A DNA stretch of 64,000 nucleotides from the NCBI GenBank assembly GCA_019416455.1, contig DXXG01000007.1, forward strand, positions 1-64,000, read 5' to 3'. Position 1 is the stretch's first letter. Every line of letters begins with the position of its first letter. This stretch comes from Clostridiales bacterium. Its GTDB lineage: Bacteria > Bacillota > Clostridia > Oscillospirales > Acutalibacteraceae. Under the pieces are notes generated by a model that saw only the letters and a list, made by a program, of their open reading frames with translations, was not told the origin of the DNA and ran no database searches. Below, piece by piece: positions 33,157 to 42,102 of this stretch. Both the position numbers and the translations under genes were made by a program.

Positions 33157-33351
33157 TTACTTTGTCAAATTCTGGGCCAATTCCATCAGCATGACAGCTG
33201 CCTGGGCATGGGTGGTACTGGTGCCGGGTGGGAGAGTGTTATCTTCAAAACCGTTGATAAGCCCCAGACCAGTGGCCCAGCTCATGGCGTTCTTTGCCCA
33301 TCTCTGGACCTTGCCGCCGTCAAGATACTTGGAAAGATCTCCCAATGCTGG
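33157..33351 (-). pseudogene. C-terminal fragment of an SLH protein
   Basis: The last 65 or so codons encode GDLSKYLDGGKVQRWAKNAM, SWATGLGLINGFEDN and a tail ending LMELAQNLTK, which is the third SLH repeat seen at the ends of the genes at 11367, 19593 and 54907. The upstream codons do not continue the SLH pattern, and the frame has no ATG or ribosome site. The rest of the gene is gone; its terminator remains. Confidence 0.75.
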
Positions 33352-33418
33352 CAGGATGACTCTTTTGGGATGAGCTCCCACGGTCCTGCCGTCATCTGGC
33401 TTTACAAAAACCAGACTG

Positions 33419-34003
33419 TTATTCAAGGTTTCCCATCTCTTTTAAAGGAGTGTCTATGTCCTCTAATTCCTTTTCAGACACCGCCTGAACAAAAACGCAT
33501 TCATGGCGGCGCAGGACGGCTCTCCCCCCGGTATCCCCTTCCAGAGCTGCCAGCTCCGGCATGAGCTTGGCGGAAAACAACGTGGGATTTCCGGGACGGT
33601 CCCCCCAGCACAGACTGGCTCCTTCCACGCCCTCTTTGGCGCAGTCCAGAAGGCGGAGCATGGATCCTTCCGTCAGGTAGGGCTGATCCGCCACCACAAA
33701 CAGGAGAAAATCCTCCTCTTCCACGTCCTTCAGCGCGGACAACCCGGCTCGAATGGAAAAGGAAATGCCCCCCTCGCTTTCTGGGCTGTCCACAGCGCCG
33801 ATTCCCCGCCGGGAAGCCTCCTGACGGATCTCCTCATACCGGGAGACCACCAGCAGGCAGCAGTCCTCCCTCTTTTTCACCAGATTTTCCAGCATCTCTA
33901 AAGTCCAGAGATACATGGGCTTGCCCTTCACAGGATAAAGCAGCTTATTTTTCCCGAATCTCCGGCTGCTCCCTGACGCCAAGTAGAGAATATGCTTACG
34001 CAT
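33419..34003 (-). CDS. MocA/MobA-like molybdenum-cofactor nucleotidyltransferase
   Basis: A 194-residue protein. It begins LYLASGSSRRFGKNKLLYPV, the sugar-nucleotidyltransferase loop, followed by VADQPYLTEGSMLRLL and GRPGNP-like WGDRPGNPTLFS, as in MocA and YgfJ. Those enzymes add CMP to the molybdenum cofactor for xanthine-dehydrogenase-type enzymes. Its ATG overlaps the end of xdhA by eight bases, so translation is coupled. This context supports maturation of the XdhABC enzyme. Selenium-dependent hydroxylase clusters carry a similar gene, so a selenium-containing site in XdhA is possible but not shown. Confidence 0.82.
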   Translation of the reverse strand: MRKHILYLASGSSRRFGKNKLLYPVKGKPMYLWTLEMLENLVKKREDCCLLVVSRYEEIRQEASRRGIGAVDSPESEGGISFSIRAGLSALKDVEEEDFLLFVVADQPYLTEGSMLRLLDCAKEGVEGASLCWGDRPGNPTLFSAKLMPELAALEGDTGGRAVLRRHECVFVQAVSEKELEDIDTPLKEMGNLE

Positions 34004-36284
34004 TATCGGTCTCCATCAGGATCTTCTCAGGGGTGATGGGAAGGCTGCGGTGCCACACACCGGTAGCCCGGAAGATAGCGTGGGCGATGGCAGGCGCCGG
34101 GGTATTGATGACCACCTCGCCGATGGACTTGGCCCCGTAAGGACCGGTAGGCTCATGGCTGTGCTCGAACTCTACCCGCAGAGTGCCCATATCAAGCCGG
34201 GTGGGGATCTTGTACTGCATGAAGGAATCCTCCAGGATCCTACCCTTATCCGTATAGGTCACGTTCTCAGACAACGCCATGCCGATTCCCTGGACAATGC
34301 CGCCCTCTGCCTGGATCCGGGCCAGGTTCTCGGCGATGGGGATACCGCAGTCCACTACGGAAGCGTAGTTCAGCACTTCCACACCGCCGGTCTCGCGATC
34401 CAGCTCGATCTCCACCATGCCCACCATGAAGGGCGGAGGAGAAACGGGCGAGGAATGGGTGACAGTGGCCTGGGCCGGGATGCAGTTGTTCACCATGGAA
34501 GCGGTGGCAATATCCGCCCGGGATACAGATCCCGTACCGTCCAGCTTATAGACGCCGTCGCCTCGGAATTCCAGTTCCGAAACATCGCATTTCAACATAG
34601 AGGCGGCAATAGCGCACATGTTGTCCCGCAGCTCCAGGCAGGCCTTCTCCGTTGCCTTACCTGTCAGGTAGGTGGTGGAGGAAGCGTAGGATCCGGAGTC
34701 GTAGGGAGAGGCGTCGGTGTCCGCGCCGAACACGGCGATCTCATCAGGGGAGCATTCCAAAGTCTCGGCGGCGATCATGGCCAGGATGGTGTCGCACCCG
34801 GTGCCCATGTCCGCGGCGCCGATGATCAGGTTGTAAAAGCCTTCGTCCCCCAGCTTGATGGTAGCGGAGCCCACGTCGCAGTTGGAGATGGCGGAACCCT
34901 GCATGCTCAAAGCCATACCGGCAGCCCGCACTTTCCCGTTGCCCATGTCCCGAACGGGATATTTGGCGTCCCAGTCGAAGATCTCCTTGCACCGGCTGAT
35001 GCACTTATCCAAAGCGCAGGCGTTGGCTACTTCGTAGTAATAGGCGGGCATGACCATGCCTTCCCGAACGATGTTCTTCTCCCGAAGAGCCGCGGGATCC
35101 ATTTGCAGGATATCCGCCAGTTCATTGACGGCGCTCTCCACAGCGAAAATGCCCTGAGTGGCGCCGTATCCCCGGTAGGCTCCCGAGGACTGTACATTGG
35201 TATAGACTACGTCGTAAGAGAACCGGAAAGCCTCCAATCCTCCGGTGTATAGGGGGATGGACTTATGCCCGGAAAGTCCCACGGTGGTAGGTCCGTGTTC
35301 ACCATATGCGCCGGTATTGGAAAGAGTATACACATCCAGGGCCCGGATGGTGCCGTCCTTCATGGCGCCCAGCCGGACGGTGACGTCCATGGCGTGCCGA
35401 GGTGACGCAGCTGTCTGGCACTCCTGACGGGTGTAGATCATCTTGGCGGGACGTCCGGTCTTCCAAGTGACGAAGGCCGGGTAAACTTCCGCCACCACGG
35501 TCTGTTTCGCGCCGAAGCCACCGCCGATCCGGGGCTTTTCCACATGGATCTTTGACTTGGGAATCCCCAGAGCGTTGGCGATGATCCGCCGGCAGTGGAA
35601 AACGATCTGGGTGGAGGACACCACATGGAGGCGGCCATAACGGTCCATCTCCGTGTAGGTGCGGAAGGTTTCCATCATAGCCTGCTGGCAGGCTTTCACC
35701 TGGTAGGTATGCTCCACCACATAGTCGCACTGGGAAAGGACCGCTTCCACATCTCCGTCGCCGCAGGTACCGCTGGCGCACAGGTTCCGTTTGTTGTCAG
35801 CACCCACCGGGCAAGGGGCGTTCCAGCTTTCCTCGGGATGGATCAAGATGGGGTTGTCCTTAGCCTTGTGGAAGTCCAGCAGGGGCTCCATCACCTGATA
35901 GCTGACTTTAATCAGTTTCATAGCCTTATCCACGGCCTTTTCCGTTTCGCCGGCCACAATGGCCACGGTATCACCCACGAAACGGACATGCCGGTCAAGT
36001 AGCAGCCGGTCCCGGGGTGAGGGCTCCGGGTAGGTCTGGCCAGCCATGGTAAAACGCTCTTGGGGGGAATCTTTGTAGGTATACACCGCCACGACACCGG
36101 GAACCAGCATAGCTTTGGAAAAATCGATCTCTTCCACCAGCGCGTTGGCATGAGGGCTGCGGAGCACCTTTACCACCAGAGCGTCCTGGGGCGTGATATC
36201 GTCCACAAAGAGGGGCTTTCCAAGGAGCAGCTGCATGGAATCCTTTTTCCGCATGGATTTTCCCACAATCTTATACGCTGCCAT
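33996..36284 (-). CDS. xdhA: xanthine dehydrogenase-type molybdenum subunit
   Basis: A 762-residue large subunit, close to the usual length of about 750-770. AAAGGAGGAG precedes the ATG at 36284. Cofactor-binding motifs include GGGFGAKQ, GAYRGYGATQ and EGGIVQGIGMAL; the catalytic Glu is expected in GPYGAKSIGE near the end. It hydroxylates purines such as hypoxanthine or xanthine, passing electrons to the Fe-S and FAD subunits encoded next to it. The exact substrate is not certain, because nicotinate and purine hydroxylases share these motifs; the adjacent NCS2 permease favours a purine. Confidence 0.9.
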   Translation of the reverse strand: MAAYKIVGKSMRKKDSMQLLLGKPLFVDDITPQDALVVKVLRSPHANALVEEIDFSKAMLVPGVVAVYTYKDSPQERFTMAGQTYPEPSPRDRLLLDRHVRFVGDTVAIVAGETEKAVDKAMKLIKVSYQVMEPLLDFHKAKDNPILIHPEESWNAPCPVGADNKRNLCASGTCGDGDVEAVLSQCDYVVEHTYQVKACQQAMMETFRTYTEMDRYGRLHVVSSTQIVFHCRRIIANALGIPKSKIHVEKPRIGGGFGAKQTVVAEVYPAFVTWKTGRPAKMIYTRQECQTAASPRHAMDVTVRLGAMKDGTIRALDVYTLSNTGAYGEHGPTTVGLSGHKSIPLYTGGLEAFRFSYDVVYTNVQSSGAYRGYGATQGIFAVESAVNELADILQMDPAALREKNIVREGMVMPAYYYEVANACALDKCISRCKEIFDWDAKYPVRDMGNGKVRAAGMALSMQGSAISNCDVGSATIKLGDEGFYNLIIGAADMGTGCDTILAMIAAETLECSPDEIAVFGADTDASPYDSGSYASSTTYLTGKATEKACLELRDNMCAIAASMLKCDVSELEFRGDGVYKLDGTGSVSRADIATASMVNNCIPAQATVTHSSPVSPPPFMVGMVEIELDRETGGVEVLNYASVVDCGIPIAENLARIQAEGGIVQGIGMALSENVTYTDKGRILEDSFMQYKIPTRLDMGTLRVEFEHSHEPTGPYGAKSIGEVVINTPAPAIAHAIFRATGVWHRSLPITPEKILMETDNA

Positions 36285-36744
36285 GATGCTCCTCCTTTCT
36301 CCAATTCAAATAGTTCCTGATCCCCCGAAGCTGGCCCTCGTAGCCGGAGCAACGACAGAGATTGCCCGCCAGGTAAGCCCGGATCTCGTCGTCGGTGGGA
36401 TCCGGGTTCTCCCGAAGCAGGGCAATGGTATTGATCACATAACCAGGATTGCAGAAGCCGCACTGCTCTGCGCCTTGGTCGGCGATGAACCCCACAAACT
36501 CTTCGGCCTCTTCCTGGAGTCCTTCCAGAGTCTGCACCTGGTGCCCGTCCGCCCTGGCAGCCAGCACGGAACAGGACAGCACCGGGACCCCATCCAGCAG
36601 TACGGTGCACAGTCCGCAGTTGGAGGTCTCGCATCCCCGCTTCACGGAGAAGCAGCCGTGCTGCCGCACAAAGTCGATGAGCAGGGTATCCGGCTCTACG
36701 GAACAAGCAAGTTTTTTCCCATTCAGCGTCAGTTTGATCTCCAT
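36271..36744 (-). CDS. xdhC: xanthine dehydrogenase-type 2Fe-2S subunit
   Basis: A 157-residue electron-transfer subunit. ATG at 36744 is preceded by GAAGGGGTG. The N-terminal ferredoxin-type cluster motif GCETSNCGLC with a later Cys, and the C-terminal cluster motif CGFCNPG with NLCRCSGY, are both complete, so it carries two 2Fe-2S centres. It overlaps xdhA by 14 bases and starts two bases after xdhB. Confidence 0.93.
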   Translation of the reverse strand: MEIKLTLNGKKLACSVEPDTLLIDFVRQHGCFSVKRGCETSNCGLCTVLLDGVPVLSCSVLAARADGHQVQTLEGLQEEAEEFVGFIADQGAEQCGFCNPGYVINTIALLRENPDPTDDEIRAYLAGNLCRCSGYEGQLRGIRNYLNWRKEEHHGSV

Positions 36745-36746
36745 GG

Positions 36747-37538
36747 TCACACCCCTTCCAACTGCGTCAGGCACCGGCGCACCAGCACGGCACAGATCTT
36801 TCTGCGGTACTCAGCGCTGCCTCTCATGTTGCTTCCAAACACGGCCCGGTCAGCCACCCAAGTGCCGAATGCCTCCGCGCTCTCCCGGGTGACGCCGTTT
36901 TTCAGCAACCCGTTCTCGTCGGTGAACACCACAGCTGTGCCGGGTCTCGCCCCGATAGCGCAAGTATAGACACCCTCAGCCTCCGACACAGCGCAGGCCA
37001 GTACGGGAAAATCGGTGGCAGTGTTCCGCTGGGAGAGGTAGCTGACTTTCCTCTCCCCCTTGGGCACCATGACCCGGACCAGCAAGTCCCGGGTGTTCCG
37101 GGGAAGCTGGGCAAAATCACCCATCTTCATGACGCCGTGGTGGTAAAGTTCCACCTTGGCGTCCAGCACCTGGAACAGGGTCAGCACGTCGGAAAAACCA
37201 AACCGACCGTAAAGACTGCCGCCAATGGTAGCCACATTGCGGAACTGAACTCCCACAATGTGCTTGAGTGCTTCCGCCATAGCCCCCTGTGTAAGAGTCT
37301 GAAGGCCCGGATGGGTCTCCAGGGCCCGCAAAGACACCATGGCGCCAATGGAATAGCAGTCCTCCTGTTCCTCAATCTTGTCCAGGCCCAGGTCGCACAG
37401 ATCAACCGCTGTTTGGACGGAGCGATTCTGCATCTTCAGCCACAGCATGCCGCCCAAGATCACGGTGCCACGCTTTTGACCCAAAGTATAAGCTTCTTCC
37501 AAACTCTTGGCCCGAACATAATTGCCAATCTTCAGCAT
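36747..37538 (-). CDS. xdhB: xanthine dehydrogenase-type FAD subunit
   Basis: A 263-residue FAD-binding subunit. The two flavin-binding segments are visible: GTVILGGMLWLKM near residue 24 and QFRNVATIGGSLYGRFGFSDVL near 98. It takes electrons from XdhC and passes them to NAD or another acceptor. It overlaps the permease gene by seven bases. It is somewhat shorter than E. coli XdhB (about 290). Confidence 0.9.
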   Translation of the reverse strand: MLKIGNYVRAKSLEEAYTLGQKRGTVILGGMLWLKMQNRSVQTAVDLCDLGLDKIEEQEDCYSIGAMVSLRALETHPGLQTLTQGAMAEALKHIVGVQFRNVATIGGSLYGRFGFSDVLTLFQVLDAKVELYHHGVMKMGDFAQLPRNTRDLLVRVMVPKGERKVSYLSQRNTATDFPVLACAVSEAEGVYTCAIGARPGTAVVFTDENGLLKNGVTRESAEAFGTWVADRAVFGSNMRGSAEYRRKICAVLVRRCLTQLEGV

Positions 37539-38968
37539 GATTTATCCCCCTTAGGCGCTTCCTTGGGAAACAGAAGATTCAGTACAATGGCGACCACAGC
37601 CGCGGGAACAATACCGCTGCCACCAAAGATCAAGCTCACTGCCTGGGGCAGATTGCTCAGCACGCCGCTGTTGGCTCCCAGTCCGTAGCCCAGACCCAGC
37701 GCAACGGAAACGATGGTCATGTTCCGGCCGGTGAGAGGGTCCTTGGTGATCAGCTGGATGCCGCTGATGACGATGGAGGAGAACATGATCACTGCCGCGC
37801 CTCCCAGAACAGACTGAGGCATAATGGAGACCACAGCCGCCAGCTTGGGCAGCAGGCCGCAGAGCACCAGGAACACCGCGCCGCAAGCCAGAGCGAACCG
37901 GTTGACGATCTTGGTCATGGTGACCAGGCCCACGTTCTGGCTGAAAGAGGTGTTGGGAAGCACGCCGAAGAAAGCAGCCAGAGAAGAACCCAGACCATCG
38001 CACATAATGCCGCCGGACAGTTCCTTGTCCGTGGCTTCGCGGCCCATGCCGCCCTCCATGCAGCCGGAGATATCGCCCACGGTCTCCACCGCAGTAACGA
38101 TGAACATGATCAGCACCGGCAGGATAGCTCGCAGGTCAAAAACAGGTTTCACGGGCATGATCTCCGGAACAGCGAACCATTTTGCCTCAACCACCTTGTC
38201 CCAGTTCAGCACCCAAGCCTTGGTGTACTCCACACCATCAGCGGTAACGCCGGTGGTGGGCAGGAAGAAAGGCAGGATGGAACATACGATATAGCCGAAA
38301 ATGATGCCGAACAGGATGCAGGAAGCGCTGGTCAAACCCTTCGTGCAGTGCTTGAGCACCAGAATGACCACCATCACGGAAAGTCCGATGAGCAGGTTTT
38401 CCACAGAGCCGTAATCGGGAGCGGAGTCGCCGCCGCCAAAGGAGGCCACACCCACGCCGATCAAGGACAGACCGATGGACAGCACCACCGTACCGGTGAC
38501 GATAGCCGGGAAGAACCGACGCAGGGGCTTCAGGAAAGCGCCCAGCACTGTCTCGAAGAGACCGCCGATGATGCTGGCGCCCATGATAGCTCCGTAAGCC
38601 AAGATGCCGCCGCCCATAGTTTCTACAACGCCACGGAACACACCAATAAACCCGGAGCTGGTACCCATGATGATGGGCACCTTACCGCCGACCGGTCCAA
38701 TGGCAAACAGCTGGATCAGGGTCACCACGCCCGCAATGAGCATGGCGTTCTGGAGCAAGGAGACCTGGATCGCCGACAGTGCCGCATCGTTGCACACAGC
38801 AGTGATGATCAGGATGGGCGTCAAGTTGCCCACAAACATGGCGAGCACATGCTGCAATCCCAGAGGAATGGCCTGGGACAGCGGCAGTCGCCCTTCAAAT
38901 TCATAGGGTGAACTGTATTCCTTTTTCTTTACTTCCTTGGTCGTCTCGTTCTTTACTTCCTTCTGCAT
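37532..38968 (-). CDS. NCS2-family uracil/xanthine permease
   Basis: A 478-residue membrane protein with 12-14 helices. TAGGAGG precedes the ATG at 38968. NCS2 features include the opening GLQHVLAMFVGNLTPILII, the ETVGDISG motif with its substrate-binding Glu, and NTSFSQNVGLV. Position directly before xdhB points to purine (xanthine or urate) uptake rather than uracil. It overlaps the ABC ATPase gene upstream by 16 bases. Confidence 0.9.
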   Translation of the reverse strand: MQKEVKNETTKEVKKKEYSSPYEFEGRLPLSQAIPLGLQHVLAMFVGNLTPILIITAVCNDAALSAIQVSLLQNAMLIAGVVTLIQLFAIGPVGGKVPIIMGTSSGFIGVFRGVVETMGGGILAYGAIMGASIIGGLFETVLGAFLKPLRRFFPAIVTGTVVLSIGLSLIGVGVASFGGGDSAPDYGSVENLLIGLSVMVVILVLKHCTKGLTSASCILFGIIFGYIVCSILPFFLPTTGVTADGVEYTKAWVLNWDKVVEAKWFAVPEIMPVKPVFDLRAILPVLIMFIVTAVETVGDISGCMEGGMGREATDKELSGGIMCDGLGSSLAAFFGVLPNTSFSQNVGLVTMTKIVNRFALACGAVFLVLCGLLPKLAAVVSIMPQSVLGGAAVIMFSSIVISGIQLITKDPLTGRNMTIVSVALGLGYGLGANSGVLSNLPQAVSLIFGGSGIVPAAVVAIVLNLLFPKEAPKGDKSC

Positions 38969-39762
38969 GTCGGACCTCCTAAATATTCCCTTTCAGTATC
39001 ACAGCGAAATCCCCCAGTCCGGGGATCTTCCCACACACGGATCTTTGGATACAGCTCCCGCAGCGCGGATTCAACTGCCGGGGCATCCGTCTTTTTCGTG
39101 GATATCACACCCACCTGTTCCCCGTTTTTCAGAAGCAGCAACCTGTCGCACCAGCGCAGGGCCTGCTCCGGATCGTGGAGCACCAACAGCGCTCCCTTTT
39201 TCTTTTGATCCACCAATGTCCGCACAGAATCGAACATGGTATAGGTATTGTCATAGTCCAGGGCTGTATCCGGCTCATCCAGCAGCAGCACCGGAGCGTC
39301 CTGCACCAAGATCTCCGCCAGGAGCACCATCTGCCGCTGGCCCTGGCTCAGCCGGGCACAGTCCTCCTCCAGCTTCTCTTCCACACCGAACACCGCAGCT
39401 GCCTCACGGATCCGGTCCTCATCCACCCTGGTGAGGAAGGCGCTCCCGTGGGGATAGAGCCCCATCGCCAGCACCTCTCGGGCTGTGATGCCTTCCAGGA
39501 TCCACGTTTGCTGGGGCAGGATAGCCATTCGGCGCGCCCGCTCTTTCTGGGACATGCCCCGGCACTCTTTACCGCCAAGGAGCACCTCCCCTGAATACCG
39601 GCGGGCGCCCCCGGCGATCCCTCGAAGCAAGGTGGTCTTTCCACAGCCGTTCCGTCCCAGGATCCCCACCATCTCCCCGGGCATCAGGGAAAAGGAAATA
39701 TCCTTTACCAGGGGCGCTCTGTAACCCAGAGTCAATCCCCGGACCTCAAGCAGCGGTTCCAT
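38953..39762 (-). CDS. ABC importer ATPase, FecE/BtuD type
   Basis: A 269-residue ATPase with Walker A GRNGCGKTT near 36, signature LSQGQRQMVLLAEIL near 139, Walker B VLLLDEPDTALD near 158 and the H-loop VLHDPEQAL. It powers the FecCD-type permease at 39746, with which it overlaps by 17 bases. In a molybdenum-enzyme operon the cargo may be molybdate or tungstate, as for the FecCD-like MolBC system, rather than an iron chelate. The choice is inference. Confidence 0.88.
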   Translation of the reverse strand: MEPLLEVRGLTLGYRAPLVKDISFSLMPGEMVGILGRNGCGKTTLLRGIAGGARRYSGEVLLGGKECRGMSQKERARRMAILPQQTWILEGITAREVLAMGLYPHGSAFLTRVDEDRIREAAAVFGVEEKLEEDCARLSQGQRQMVLLAEILVQDAPVLLLDEPDTALDYDNTYTMFDSVRTLVDQKKKGALLVLHDPEQALRWCDRLLLLKNGEQVGVISTKKTDAPAVESALRELYPKIRVWEDPRTGGFRCDTEREYLGGPTCRRK

Positions 39763-40756
39763 GGAAGTCTCCTTTCCTGCCGCGCAGCAGCAAAATCAGT
39801 ATGGGAACCGCCAGGAACACCGTAAAGATGCTCAAGGGCAGCTCCGCTCCCTTCCACAGACTTCGGGCCAGCATGTCCGCTGTCAGCACCAGAACAGCGC
39901 CCACCGCGGAGGAAAGCAGGAAGTATCCCCTATCCCGCCGCCGGCGGATCCAGAAAGCGATGTGGGGCCCGATCAGTCCCACGAAGGAGATGGTCCCGGT
40001 GACCGACACCAGTCCGGCGATCATGAGGGTGCTCAAAACCAGGAAGATCCCCCGCCACAAAGACGGGTTCAAGCCCATGGACCGCGCTTGCTCCTCCCCC
40101 AGGGAAAGCATCACCGCCTGACGGTGGAACAGCAGCAAGAGCACAAAGGGCACTGCCATGACCAGCAGATTGGGGAACAGCTTGCCAGCGGTAATGGCTC
40201 CCAAACTGCCCATGGTCCAAAATTCGATGGCGGCCAATTCCCTTTCAGGGTCCGCCATGACTTTCAAACACATAAGCCCCGCGTCTGCCACTGACGAAAC
40301 CACGATACCCGCCAAGATGTAGCTGCTCATTTGCCGGAACCTGGAAAACCTCACCAAAAACAGCACCAAGATCACTGAGAGCATTCCCGCGACAAAGGCA
40401 CCCAGCATGAGCTGCACCGCTCCGCCAGTGCCCAGAACAATGGCCCCAGCGGCCCCCAAAGAAGCTCCGGAGGCCACGCCTGTCAGGTCAGGCGAAGCCA
40501 GAGGATTGCGGAAAATGGTCTGATACACTGAGCCGGAGAGACTCATCACCGCTCCTGCCGCCACTCCCATCAACACCCGGGGCAGACGCAGCTGCCAGAA
40601 CACCCGGGCTTCCATGGTATCCCCGCCTTGCCCCAGCAGGATCCGCCAGATGTCCTCCGGGGAAAGAGGGTAACTGCCCACACAGGCGGAGAGCACCATC
40701 ATTCCAACCAAAAGCAGGACAACTCCAAGGATCCTGCCAAGTTTTCTCTGAATCAT
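39746..40756 (-). CDS. FecCD-family ABC importer permease
   Basis: A 336-residue permease with about ten membrane helices. Family motifs GSVYQTIFRNPLASPDLTGV and SFVGLIGPHIAFW are clear. Its start overlaps the stop of the binding-protein gene by four bases (ATGA). A single permease gene implies a homodimer. Members carry iron-siderophores, haem, cobalamin, or molybdate/tungstate in MolB-type systems. Confidence 0.9.
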   Translation of the reverse strand: MIQRKLGRILGVVLLLVGMMVLSACVGSYPLSPEDIWRILLGQGGDTMEARVFWQLRLPRVLMGVAAGAVMSLSGSVYQTIFRNPLASPDLTGVASGASLGAAGAIVLGTGGAVQLMLGAFVAGMLSVILVLFLVRFSRFRQMSSYILAGIVVSSVADAGLMCLKVMADPERELAAIEFWTMGSLGAITAGKLFPNLLVMAVPFVLLLLFHRQAVMLSLGEEQARSMGLNPSLWRGIFLVLSTLMIAGLVSVTGTISFVGLIGPHIAFWIRRRRDRGYFLLSSAVGAVLVLTADMLARSLWKGAELPLSIFTVFLAVPILILLLRGRKGDFHGTAA

Positions 40757-41886
40757 TTGGTAATCAGCGCGGTGTCAATGGTGAAGCCATAGAACTGCTC
40801 GTAGTAATCCACCACATCCGCCTGGAAAGTCTCAAAGCTGTAAACATCATCGTGGAGCACACTGGTGAGCCACAACACGCCCAAAATACCGGAGGGAACG
40901 GGAGAATCCCACTCCTCGATGTCCTGAGGCATCTGGTACACCTGGCCATTTTTCACAGCGGTGACCTCCGCCAGCTGGGGATCAGCGCTGATGTCCTCTG
41001 CGGTGTAAGCAGCCCCGCAAGGCACGATGATCACCTCAGGATCCATGCTCAGAATGGTCTCGTAGGAGACCTCCGTCCAATAGTCACCTTCCAAGTCCTG
41101 GGCCACGTTCTCGCCGCCGGCAAGACCGATCAGGTCAGACTGGTACATGCCTCCGGGAGCAGTCTCCAAATAGGAGGAATTGCTTCCCATGTAGACCCGA
41201 GGAACACTTTCATAGGTATAAGAAGCCACCTGTTCCAGCTTTTCGTCATAGTAGTCCAAAAGCTCTTGTGCACGCTCCTCGACGCCGCAAGCGGTGGCAA
41301 TGAGGGTCAGCATCTCTTCCATCTGCTCCTGGCTCTCAGGATCCACCACCAGCACATTGATGCCCAGTTCCGTCAGAGTGTCGGCATAGCTGCTCAGCTT
41401 CACCGGCATGATCACCAGGTCAGGCTCCAAGGCAGCGGCGGCTTCCACGTTGAATTCTTTCAGAGAACCAACATTGGGCAGTTCCAGCAGCTGGGGAGCG
41501 GCCATCTGGTAAATGGGACGGGAATCCGCTTTCATTTCCAGACCGATGACCCGGTCCGAAAGGCCCAGCGCAATGGTGGCATATGTGGTAATGTAGTAGC
41601 AGCTGACGATCGTCTGGGCAGGCTCTTCCATCACCACTTCACGCCCTGCCTGATCCGTCAGGGTAATGGCAGCGCTGGAATCGGTTTCCTGGGATTCGGA
41701 GGAAAGCTCCTGAGAGGACTCCGAAGAAGTGGTTTCCGATTCTGTTTCCTGCTGGGACAGGCTGGACTCAGACGCAGTGGTCTCAGACGAGCTCTCCTGC
41801 GTGGTACCGCAGGCGGCCAGAGAGAGGACCATAGCCAGGACCAGCATAAGAGCCATCAGGCGCTTCGTTAGATCATGTTTTTTCAT
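40753..41886 (-). CDS. substrate-binding lipoprotein of FecBCD-type importer
   Basis: A 377-residue lipoprotein. AAGGA precedes the ATG at 41886. The lipobox LSLAAC puts the lipid-carrying Cys near residue 26, followed by a Ser/Glu/Thr-rich tether (about 27-75). The rest is a class III binding protein (Peripla_BP_2) with two lobes (TLTDQAGREVVMEEPAQTIV; PDLVIMPVK; DPEVIIVPCG). It is the first gene of the operon that ends with the MocA-like protein. No His-rich or siderophore-specific signature was seen. Confidence 0.88.
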   Translation of the reverse strand: MKKHDLTKRLMALMLVLAMVLSLAACGTTQESSSETTASESSLSQQETESETTSSESSQELSSESQETDSSAAITLTDQAGREVVMEEPAQTIVSCYYITTYATIALGLSDRVIGLEMKADSRPIYQMAAPQLLELPNVGSLKEFNVEAAAALEPDLVIMPVKLSSYADTLTELGINVLVVDPESQEQMEEMLTLIATACGVEERAQELLDYYDEKLEQVASYTYESVPRVYMGSNSSYLETAPGGMYQSDLIGLAGGENVAQDLEGDYWTEVSYETILSMDPEVIIVPCGAAYTAEDISADPQLAEVTAVKNGQVYQMPQDIEEWDSPVPSGILGVLWLTSVLHDDVYSFETFQADVVDYYEQFYGFTIDTALITK

Positions 41887-41950
41887 ACTTCATTTTTCCT
41901 TCCTTTTCAGGCGAATTCCGCAAAAAAACCACCTTATTTATATCATACAA

Positions 41951-41979
41951 ATTATAATATAAGCACGATGGATTGTCAA
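41951..41979 (-). promoter_or_regulatory. promoter of the importer/xdh operon
   Basis: Minus strand TTGACA (41974-41979), 17 bases, TATAAT (41951-41956), a full consensus match 65 bases before the start codon at 41886. Genes from 41886 down to 33419 overlap or are two bases apart and lack internal terminators, so this is the one evident promoter. Confidence 0.75.
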
Positions 41980-42044
41980 AGAATCCCACGGAGGATTTGT
42001 TGTTTTCTGAAACAAAAATAATCTCTCATCCTTTCTATCTCATT

Positions 42045-42072
42045 TTGCTTTTCGTTTCGTCCGATGTATAAT
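42045..42072 (+). promoter_or_regulatory. promoter of LytTR/ABC operon
   Basis: TTGCTT (42045-42050), 16 bases, TATAAT (42067-42072), 30 bases ahead of the ATG at 42103. Confidence 0.5.
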
Positions 42073-42102
42073 AACAATCATCACATAACAGGAGGAACCG
42101 AA

